DNA of 64,000 nucleotides from the NCBI GenBank assembly GCA_963930775.1, contig OZ005693.1:9050006-9114005 (forward strand). The letters are read 5' to 3'. The position numbers and the translations under genes were made by a program. This document shows positions 48,401 through 60,400 of the stretch, piece after piece; position 1 is the stretch's first letter, and every line of letters begins with the position of its first letter. Source of the stretch: Cliona cf. orientalis. Its lineage: Eukaryota; Porifera; Demospongiae; Clionaida; Clionaidae. The notes beneath the pieces are model-generated. The model worked only from the letters and a program-made list of their open reading frames with translations. It searched no databases and was not told the DNA's origin.

Positions 48401-51400
48401 TGCATCACCTCCAATGTTGGATCTAAACGCACTTTTAACGACTTCACTGCTACTATTCTCTTCAATATAGATTACTCCACCTGAATTGGCTGCATAATTG
48501 TTATTGAAAGTACTTGAGTGAATTCTAAGATTACTGTTTGAGCGTGCTACCACAGTACCACCATTATTCATTGCACTGTTATCAGAAAACGTGCTATTGG
48601 TAATTTCGATTGAGCTGTAAGATGCATGCAAGGCTCCACCATTATCTTGGGCTGTAGAAAGCATAAATGTGCTGTTGAAGATACGGACTCGAGATTCTTG
48701 CAGCAATCTGATATCTCCACCATTGTGCCTTGCACTGTTGCTTACAAATCTGCTGTCAGTGATGTTTGCAGTACTGCTCTCTGACAGAGCGATAGATCCA
48801 CCGTCATGAATTGCCGTGTTATTTGAAAAAACATCGTTGGAGATACTGAAGGTAGCACTGTCGAATCCAATTAATGCCCCTCCATCAACTCTTGCACTGT
48901 TGTATTCAAACCAGTTCGACTCAAAGTCAATGCTGCCACCCTGAGCATACACCACTCCACCAGAGTTGTTTGCACTATTGTACTGAAAAGTGTTTGCCGT
49001 TATAGTTACAAAATTTCTACGGAGGACTCGGATAACAGCTCCTATTTCAGCAGAATTGTTCAAAAAATGATTGTTTGTGAATGTGAGACTGCTATCCTCA
49101 TATACAATTGCAACTCCTCCAAAGGAAGCAAAGTTAAGGGAGAAGAGACTGTCTTGGACAGTGACGATGCTGCCTTTGTACACTCCTATCACCCCTCCTT
49201 CAAAATTTCCTCTATTTCCACTGAAACTGCTGTTAATGACGCTTGCATTGGATCCAACAAACATGCGTATGACTCCACCATAGTCAGCTGAATTTTCACT
49301 AAAAATGCTGCCTTCAATAATGGTGTTACTTTGTTGCTGTGTGTATATCACACCTCCCGAATTCTCCACAGTACTGTTGTGGATTTCACTGTTGTTTACA
49401 ACTATGGTGCTGGACATTCTGGCATAGAAAGACCCTCCAGTATCGGTCGCTTTGTTGCTCGATAGACTGCAATTATTAACGATTACACTACTGTTATCAT
49501 ACAGATATGCCACACCACCATCATGACCAGCTTTATTGTGATCAAAAGTGCTTGCTTCAAGAGTGATTTTGCAACCGTCAGAAGCGTACATTAGCCCATC
49601 ATTAACCACTGAGTTGTTAGTGAATATACTGTTGTTGACAGAGATTGTACACTGTTTGCGAATATGTAGAGCACCTCCATCTGTTGCAGCCCTATTTCCG
49701 TCAAATGTGCTGTCTTCAATGGTGATAGTGCTTTGTCGTAGTGCAACCAAAATTCCTCCAAAATCTGCCCAATTTCGATAATATTCACAACTGTTCATAA
49801 TGATAACATCTGATTGGTCGCTGATGTGGATAACTGCTCCTCTATTTATGGCATAATTTTCGACAAATATGCTGTTGTCAGTTGTCAGGCTACTCTTCAT
49901 TTGAGCATTAATAACTCCTCCATCATGAGCAGCAGAGTTATTTCTGAAAAGACTGTCAGCAATGTACGCTACACTGTTGCTAGTTATACTGAAAACTCCT
50001 CCAATATGAGCTGAATTTTGAATAAAAGTGCCATTGTGAATGCTTATGTACATCCGATAGCTACTGTAAGCAACTCCACCTGCACCAGAGACATTGTTTT
50101 CACAAAATATACTATCATAGAGGGTAATATTGACATTGCTGGACAGGCCATCGTCAGCAGTGATACTGCTACTGGCCACACTGATCACACCTCCTTGCAA
50201 TGCTGAGTTCTGTAGAAATCTGCTTTCTTGCACATCTATGAATGTTTGTTCATTAGCATATACGACTCCTCCAACATTCTTCTGAAATTTGGAATTTCTA
50301 ATGTATAAATTACCACCAAGCTGAAGTCTTATCACTCCTCTGCTATTGGCAACATTTTTGCTGAAAGCACTACTAATAACTTGGAAGGAATATCCATCGA
50401 ATGTACCTCCTTCGTTGCCAGCATTATTGCTCTCAAAAGTGCTTCCATTGATTAACACTTCTACATAGTTCATTGTGTGTATGACTCCTCCATTTGCCTC
50501 GGCCACATTAGATATAAACTCACTGTCACTGATAATCACAGAATTGATAGCATTTCGTGTGCATAAGATTCCTCCATTATTACCGGCAACATTGTAGCTA
50601 AATGTATTATTCTCTATCAAGATGGTGCTCTGCTCATCCAGGTACACCACTCCACCATTCATGTATGCTTGATTGTAGGCAAAGCTGGAATGATTCTTCA
50701 AAATGATGCTGGAACTCCTTGTCATGTATGCCACTCCTCCATTAGTAGCTGTATTGTTAAGTATAGTCGAGCTACTGACTACAATTGAACTTCGATTGAG
50801 TGTATAGAAAGCTCCTCCCTGACCCATAGCTGTGTTATTGACCATAGTGCAATTTTCAAATGTCAAATTAGCATATTCTGCATATGATACACCTCCATCC
50901 ACCAGAGCACTGTTGTGTTCAAAGTTACTATTCTCAATGAAGAAGGTTGATCCCTGAACAAAACTCAGTACCCCTCCTCTTTCTGTGGCTGAGTTGTAAG
51001 CAAATCTGCTAGCGGTGATAGTGGAACTTGAATTGATTAATGCTATTGCCCCACCAATTCCATTTGCTTCATTGAAGAGGAACTTAGAATTGTATCCTTC
51101 AATGCTGCTTTGATGCACGTACATAGATCCTCCATCAGAGTTGGCTCTGTTCTCCTCAAAGGTGGTGTTATTAATCAAAATAGTACTACATCCATAGCAG
51201 ACGAGTGCTCCTCCATATCTGTTAGCTGAGTTACTGGAAATGTTATTTTGTGCAAGCACGAGTAGAGCATTGAATACGACACCCACACCACCATCTCCAT
51301 CAGAGGTGTTGTTCTGGAAGGTACTGTTGTTGATAGTCACAGAGCTTGAACCGTTGATGAACAAAGCTCCTCCATAGCACTGCTCACTATCACACCCTGT

Positions 51401-54400
51401 GGCATGATTGGAAGTAAACACAGAACCAGTGACGGTTATGTTGCTATCAGACTTGGAAGAGATGGCACCACCAAGATTTGCACTATTTTCTTCAAATAGG
51501 CACTTGTCAACAATAAGTGTGCCATTACTCAACATCATTGCTCCTCCTAGTGAAGCACCTGATAGTGGATTTGATACCGAATTCAAGAAGAAATTGCTTT
51601 CATGCACATCTATGAATGTTTGTTCATCTGCAAATACTGCTCCACCAATGCTACTAGTAAAAGTGCTGTTTTCAATGTACAGATTACCACCAAATCGTAG
51701 TCTTATCGCTCCTCCACTGGTGTTAGCAATATTTGTAGTGAAGTTACTGTCATAAATTTGGAAAGAGTAACCATCAAATGCACCTCCATCTCTACCTGCA
51801 AGATTGTGCTCAAACATGCTGCCACTGACTGATACTTCCACATAGTTCATAGTGTGTATGACTCCACCCTTTGCCTTAGCAACATTGGATGTAAACACAC
51901 AACTACTTACAACTACAATGGCATTATTTTGAGTCTCTAGCATTCCTCCATTATTTCCTGCTTCATTGCTATCAAATGTACTGTTTTCTATCGTGACAGT
52001 GCTATTGTCATCTAAGAATACAACTCCACCATTCAGTTGTGCCCGGTTGTGGGCAAAGGTGCTGAAATTGCTCAGAATGATGCTGCTTTTCCTAGCGATA
52101 TATGCCACCCCGCCATTTATTGCTGTGTTGTTGAGTAGAGTTGAGTTTCCAACTGACACTGAGCTTTCATTGTGAGCATAAAGAAAGCCTCCTTGTGCCA
52201 CAGCTGTGTTGTTAGTGATTATGCAATTGTTGAAGACCAAATCAGCACTATACTCCGCATACCCTACACCTCCATCCATTTGTGCAGTGTTGTGTCGAAA
52301 ATCGCTACTCTCAACGATTATAGTCGAATCTTGTAGAAAGCTCAGTACTCCTCCTCTAGCTGCTGCTGAGTTGTAAGCAAATGTACTATAGTTGGTGATA
52401 GTAGCAGAACTTGAATTGGTCAATGCTATTACTCCACCGATTCCATTTGCTTCATTGAAGGTAAAGTCAGAATTTTGTACTGTGATGCTGCTCTGATACA
52501 AATACACAGCTCCGCCATCAGAATTAGCTCTATTGTTTTCAAAGGATGTGGCATGAATTAAAATACTATTACATCCGTAGCAGGCGAGTGCTCCTCCATG
52601 TTTGTTAGCTGAATTGCTGGAAATACTACTTTGTGCAAGCATAAGTACAGTATCGAATACGACACCCACACCACCATCTCCATCAGAGGTGTTGTTCTGG
52701 AAGGTACTATTGTTGATAATCACAGAGCCTGATCCATTGATAAACAAGGCTCCTCCATAGCACTGCTCACTGTCACACCCTGTGGCATGGTTGGATGTAA
52801 ACACAGAATCAGTGATGGCAATGCTGCTATCAGATATGGAAGAGATAGCACCTCCAGTGTTTGCAGAATTCTCTTCAAATAGGCACTTTTCTACTTGAAG
52901 TGTGCTGTTGGTAAGGATCAGTGCTCCTCCTAGTGAATTACCTACTAGTTGAAAATCTAATGCTGAGTTCCATAGAAAATTGCTTTCATGTAAATCTATG
53001 AGTGATTGTTGATCAGCATACACTACTCCACCTGTATTTCTCATAAAATTACTGTTTGTGATGTGTAAGTTACCGCCAAGCTGAAGTTGTATCACTCCTC
53101 CACTGGTGTTAGCAGCATTTTCAGTGAAGTTACTGGTATGAACCTCAAAGGAATAGCCATCTAACGTGCCTCCTTCATTGCCAGCGATATTACGTTCAAA
53201 AGTGCTTCCATTGATTAACACTTCCACAAAGTTCACTGTGTGTACAACTCCTCCATTTGCCTTAGCCACATTAGAAGTTAGCTCACTATCACTGATGATC
53301 ACAGACGTGGCGTTTTGAGTTGATACGATTCCTCCATTATTTCCTGCTTCATTGTCACTCAATGTAGTGTCCCTGATCAGGACTGTTCCTTTATCATCCA
53401 GAAATACAACTCCGCCATTCATGTAAGCTTGATTATATGAAACACTGCAATTATCGTTCAAAATGATGGTAGATTCACTCGCCAAGTATGCCACTCCTCC
53501 ATCTGTGGCTGTATTTCTGAGTATAATTGAGCCGCTAACTGATACTGAGATATCGCTGAGTGCAAAGAGAAATCCTCCTTTATCCATAGCCGTGTTATTG
53601 ACAATCGTGCAATTGTCAAAACTCAAATCAGTATCATACTCTGCATACACTACACCTCCATCCATTTCTGCAGTGTTGTGTTCAAAGGCACAACTCTCAA
53701 TGGAAGCAGTAGATCCGTGCATAATACTCAGTACCCCTCCTCTGACTGATGCTGTGTTATAAGCGAAGGTGCTGCTACTGACGGTAGCAGAACTTGAATT
53801 GGTCAATGCTATAGCCCCTCCCATTCTATTCCCTTCATTAGAGGAAAAAATGGAGTTGAGTATTGAAGTGCTGCTTTGGTACAAGTACATGGATCCTCCA
53901 TCAGAGTTGGCACTATTGTTATCAAAACTTGTTGCTTCATAAATCAAGATACTTTCACATCCATAACAGGTTAGTGCTCCTCCATGTCTGTTGGCTGAGT
54001 TGCTGAGGATAATGCTCTTAGAGAGCACAAGTGAAGCATTGAATACGACACCCACACCACCATCTCCATCAGAGGTGTTGTTCTGGAAGGTACTGTTGTT
54101 GACAATCACAGAGCCTGATCCATTGATGAACAAGGCTCCTCCATAGCACTGCTCACTGTCACACCCTGTGGCATGATTAGATGTAAACACAGAACCAGTG
54201 ATGGTGATGTTGCTTTCAGACATGGAAGAGATGGCACCTCCAGTGTTTGCAGAATTCTCTTCAAATAGGCACTTCTCTACTTGAAGTGTGCTGTTGGTAA
54301 GGATCAGTGCTCCTCCTAGTGAAGTACCTAGTTGAAAATCTAATGCTGAGTTCCATAGAAAGTTGCTTTCATGCACATCTATGAGTGATTGTTGATCAGC

Positions 54401-57400
54401 ATACACTACTCCACCAGTGTTGCTCGTAAAGTTACTGTTTGTGATGTGTAATTTCCCGCCAAGCTGAAGTTGTATCACTCCTCCACTGGTGTTAGCAGCA
54501 TTTTCAGTAAAATTACTGGTATGAATTTCAAATGAATAGCCATCCAATGTGCCTCCTTCATTGCCAGCGATATTACGCTCAAATGTGCTTCCATTGATTA
54601 CCACTTCCACATAGTTCACTGTGTGTATGACTCCTCCATTTGCCTTAGCTGCATTAGAAGTTAGCTCACTATCACTGATGACCACAGACGTGGCATTTTG
54701 AGTTGATATGATTCCCCCATTATTTCCTGCTTTATTATCATTCAATGTAGTGTCCCTTATCAAGACAGTTCCTTTATCATCCAGAAATACAACTCCGCCA
54801 TTCATGTAAGCTTGATTATATGAAATACTGCAGTTATTGCTCAAAATGACGGTGGATTCTCTCGCCAAGTATGCCACTCCTCCATCTGTGGCTGCATTTC
54901 TGAGTATAATTGAGCCACTAACTGATACTGAAATATCGCTGAGCGCAAAGAGAAATCCTCCTCTATCAATAGCTGTGTTATTGACAATCGTGCAATTATC
55001 AAAACTCAAATCAGTATCATACTCTGCATACACTACACCTCCATCCATTTCTGCAGTGTTGTGTTCAAAGGTACAACTCTCAATGGAAGCAGTAGATCCA
55101 TGCATAATACTCAGTACCCCTCCTCTCACTGATGCTGTGTTGTAAGCGAAGGTGCTGCTACTGACGGTAGCAGAACTTGAATTGGTCAATGCTATAGCCC
55201 CACCAATTCTATTCCCTTCATTAGAGGAGAAAATGGAGTTGAGTATTGAAATGCTGCTTTGGTACAAGTACATTGATCCTCCGTCAGAGTTGGCACTATT
55301 GTTATCAAAACTTGTTGCTTCATAAATCAAGATGCTTTCACTTCCATAACAGGCTAGTGCTCCTCCATGTCTGTTGGCTGAGTTGCTGAAGATATTGCTC
55401 TTAGAGAGCACAAGCGAAGCATTGAATACGACACCCACACCACCATCTCCATCAGAGGTGTTATTCTGGAAGGTACTGTTGTTGATAGTCACAGAGCCTG
55501 ATCCATTGATGAACAAAGCTCCTCCATAGCACTGCTCACTGTCACAGCCTGTGGCATGATTGGAAGTAAACACAGAACCAGTGATGGTTATGTTGCTATC
55601 AGACTTGGAAGAGATGGCACCACCAATGTTTGCAACATTCTCTTGAAATAGGCTTTTATCAATAGTAAGTGTGGTACTTATTAGGAGCAGTGCTCCACCT
55701 CGTGAATTTCCTGATAGTGGATCTAATGCTGAGTTGTATAGAAAATTGCTTTCAAGCAGATCTACAAGTGTTTGTTCGTCAGCATACACAACTCCACCAG
55801 CGTTATTACTGAAATCACTCTTTTCAATATCCAAAGTTCCACCTAACCGAAGATATATTACTCCTCCACTGACATTAGCATGATTTTCTGTGAACTTGCT
55901 GTTAAAAATCTGGAACAAGTAGCCATCAAATGCACCTCCATAACTACCAGCAAGATTGTATTCAAATATGCTACCGTTGACTAGTACTTCAACATGGCTC
56001 ATTGTGTGTATGATTCCTCCACTTATGCTAGCCACATTAGATGTAAACTCACTATCACTGATGACAATTGAAGTAGCATTTTGGGCGGATACAATTCCTC
56101 CATTATTTCCTGCTTCATTGTAGCTGAATGTGCTGTTAATTATCAGGCTAGTGCCATTTTCATCAAGAAACACAATTCCACCATCTATGTGTGCTCGATT
56201 GTGTACCAAGTTGCTATTATTGCTCAAAAGGATGCTGGTTTTCATACCTACATACGCCACTCCGCCAATTGTTGCTGTGTTATTAAGCAGAGTTGAACTG
56301 CCAACTGACATTGAGCTTGTACTGAGTGCATAGAAAACCCCTCCCTGATCCATAGCTGTGTTATTGACTATCATACAATTGTTGAAAGTCAAATTGGTAT
56401 CATATTCTGCATACACTACACCTCCATCCATTTGTGCAGTATTATGCAGAAAGTTGCTATTCTCAATGGAGGCAGTTGAGCCGTGCATAAAGCTCAGTAC
56501 CCCTCCGTTGGCAGCTGCTGAGTTATAAACGAATCTTGAACTGGTAATTACTGTGGAGGTGGTATTAGTTGATGCTATTGCCCCACCATTTCCATTCCCT
56601 TCATTGGAGGAAAAGTTGGAATTGAGTATTGTGATGCTGCTTTGGCGCAAGTATATGGATCCTCCATCAGAGTTGGCTCCATTATCCTCAAAGGTGGTGT
56701 CATTAATCAAAATGGTGTCACATCGATAGCAGGCGAGTGCTCCTCCATGTCTGTTAGCTGAATTGCTGGAAAAGCTATTTTGTGCAAGCATAAGTACAGC
56801 ATTGAATACGACACCCACACCACCATCTCCATCAGAGGTGTTGTTCTGGAAGGCACTGTTATTGATAGTCACAGAGCCTGATCCATTGATGAACAAAGCT
56901 CCTCCATAGCACTGCTCACTGTCACATCCTGTGGCATGATTGGATGTAAACACAGAACCAGTGATGGTTATGTTGCTATCAGACCTGGAAGAGATGGCAC
57001 CACCACGATCTGCACTATTTTCTTCAAAGAGGCAATTGCCAACTGTAAGTGTGCTATTAGTTAGTATCAGTGCTCCTCCTAGTGGACCATTCAATTGAAA
57101 ATCTAATACTGAGTTCAATAGAAAGTTGCTTTCATGCACATCTATCAGCGATTGTTGATCAGCATACACAACTCCACCAATATTGCTCGTAAAGTTGCTG
57201 TTAGTGATATTCAGATTACCACCATGCTGAAGTTTTATCACTCCTCCACTGCTGTTAGCAGCATTTTGTGTGAAATTGCTGCTACGAATCTCAAAGGAAT
57301 AGCCATCTAATGTGCCTCCTTCATTGCCAGCGAGATTATGCTCAAAAGTGCTTCCATTGATTAACACTTCCACATAGTTCACTGTGTGTACAACTCCTCC

Positions 57401-60400
57401 ATTTGCCTTAGCCACATTAGAAGTTAGCTCACTATCACTGATGACCACAGACGTGGCGTTTTGAGTCGACATGACTCCTCCATTATTTCCTGCTTCATTG
57501 TCACTCAATGTAGCATCCCTTATCAAGACAGCTCCTGCATCATCCGCAAATACAACTCCGCCATTCATGTGTGCTCGATTATGTGCCAAGTTGCTATTAT
57601 TGCTCAAAAGGATGCTGGTTTTCATACCTATATATGCCACTCCGCCATTTATTGCTGCGTTGTTAAGTAGAGTTGAGTTTCCAACTGACACTGAGCTTTC
57701 ACTGCTTGCAAAGAAAACTCCTCCCTGCCTCACGGCTGTGTTATTGACTATCATACAATTATCAAATGTCAAATTGGTCCCATATTCTGCATACACTACA
57801 CCTCCATCCATTTGTGCAGTATTATGAAGAAAGTCAGTGCTCCCAACGAAGGAGGTTGATCCCTGAACAAAGCTCAGTACCCCTCCTCTGGCTGTGGCCG
57901 AGTTGTAAGAAAACCTGCTAGTGGTGATGTCAGTGAAACTTGAATTGGTTGATGCTATTGCCCCACCAACTCCATTTGCTTCATTGAAGAAAAAATTGGA
58001 ATCATATACCATAATACTGCTTTGATGTAAATATATAGACCCTCCATCAGAGTTAGCTCTATTATTGTCAAATGTCATTGTACTCATCAAAATGTTATCA
58101 CATCCGTAGCAGGCTAATGCTCCTCCATGTCTGTTGGCTGAGTTGCCGAAAATATTGCTCTGTGAAAGCACAAGTGAAGCGTTGAGTACAGCACCCAAGC
58201 CACCATCTCCATCAGAGGTATTATTTTCAAAGGTACTGTTATTGATGGTGATGAAACTAGATCCGTTGATGAATAAAGCTCCTCCATAGCATTGCTCACT
58301 GTCACAGCCTGTAGCGTGGTTGGATGTAAACACAGAACCAGTGATGGTGATGTTGCTATCAAACTTGGAAGAAATGGCACCACCAATATTCGCAGTATTT
58401 TCTTTGAATAGACATTTGTCAATATTAAGTGTGCTGTTGGTAAGGATCAATGCTCCTCCTAGTGTGGTATTTGACAGTATAATTAATGCTGAGTTCTGTA
58501 CAAAATTACTTTCACGTACATCCACGAGGGATTGTTCCTCAGCATACACAACTCCACCAGCATTGTTTCTGAAATTACTGTTCGTGACGTGCAAATTTCC
58601 ACCTAACTGAAGCCGTATCACTCCTCCCCTGGTGTTAGCAGCATTTTCAGTGAAATTGCTCTCCCAAACTTGAAAGAAGTAACCGTCAAAAACTCCTCCA
58701 TCACTACCAGCAACGTTCTGCTCAAATGTGCTGCTGTTGACTGATACTTCCACATAGTCCATTGTGTGTATAATTCCTCCGCTTACCCTAGCCACATTAG
58801 ATATAAATGCACTATGATCATTGATGACGACCGAGGTAGCATTTTGAGTTGATACGATTCCACCATTCACTCCTGCATTATTTTTATTAAAAGTGCTGTT
58901 ACTTATCAAGATTCGGCTTTCTTCATCAAGATGAACAACTCCTCCATTCATGTGAGCTCCATTATGGGTAAAGTTGCTTTTATTACTCAAAGTTATGACC
59001 GAGGTCCTTGTTATGTATGCTACCCCTCCATCTGTAGCTGTATTGTTGAGAAAGGTTGAGCTGCGAACTGATGCTGAACTTTTGCTGTATGCATATAGAG
59101 CTCCACCCTGACCCACAGCTGTGTTATTAACAAAGGAGCAATTGCTGAATGTTGAATTCGTATTATAGGCTTGATATACTACACCTCCATCCATTTGTGC
59201 AGAGTTGTGAAGAAAGTCAGTGTTCTCAATACAGGAGGTTGATCCACGCATAAAGCTCAGTACCCCTCCTCTGGCTGTGGCTGAGTTGTAAGCAAACCTG
59301 CTCGTGGTAATGTCAGTAGAACATGAATTGGTTGATGCTATTGCTCCACCAATTCCATTCGCTTCATTGAAAAAAAAGTCAGAGTTGTAAACTGCAAAGC
59401 TGCATTGATACAGATATACTGATCCCCCATCCGAGTCAGCTTTATTGTTTTTAAAGGAAGTGGCATTCAGTAAAAGAGTATCACATCCATAGCAGGCTAA
59501 TGCGCCTCCATGACTCTTGGCTATGTTGTTAGAAAATTCGCTTTGTGAAAGTTCAAGTGTTGCACTGGTTATGATTGCTACACCACCATCTCCATCGGAT
59601 GTATTATTTTCAAAGGTACTGTTATTGATGGTGATGAAACCCGATCCATTGATGAATAACGCTCCTCCATAGCACAGCTCACTGTCACACCCTGTAGCGT
59701 GGTTGGAAGTAAACACAGAACCAGTGATGGTTATGTTACTGTCAAGCTTGGAAGAGATGGCACCACCAATGTTTGCAATATTCTCCTGAAATAGGCTTTT
59801 ATCAATAGTAAGTGTGGTACTTGTTAGGATCAGTGCTCCGCCTTGTGAATTTCCTGATAGTGGGTCTAATGCTGAATTATACAGAAAGTTACTTTCGTGC
59901 AGGTCTACACGAGTTTGTTCATCAGCATACACAACTCCACCAGTGTTATTCCAAAAATTGCTGTTATTAATGTGCAATTTGCCAAGGAGATGAAGATGTA
60001 TTACCCCTCCACTGGTATTAGCAGCATTTTCAGTGAAGTTGCTGCCATGAATTTCAAAGGCATAGCCATCCAGTGTGCCTCCTTCATTGCCAGCGATATT
60101 ACGCTCAAAAGTGCTTCCATTGATTAACACTTCCACATAGTTCACTGTGTGTATGACTCCTCCATTTGCCTTAGCCACATTAGAAGTTAGCTCACTATCA
60201 CTGATGACCACAGACGTGGCGTTTTGAGTTGATATGATTCCTCCATTGTTTCCTGCTTCATTATCACTCAATGTAGTGTCCCTTATCAAGACTGTTCCTT
60301 TATCATCCAGAAATACAACTCCGCCATTCATGTAAGCTTGATTGTATGAAATACTGCAATTATTGCTCAAGAAGATGGTAGATTCTCTCGCCAAGTATGC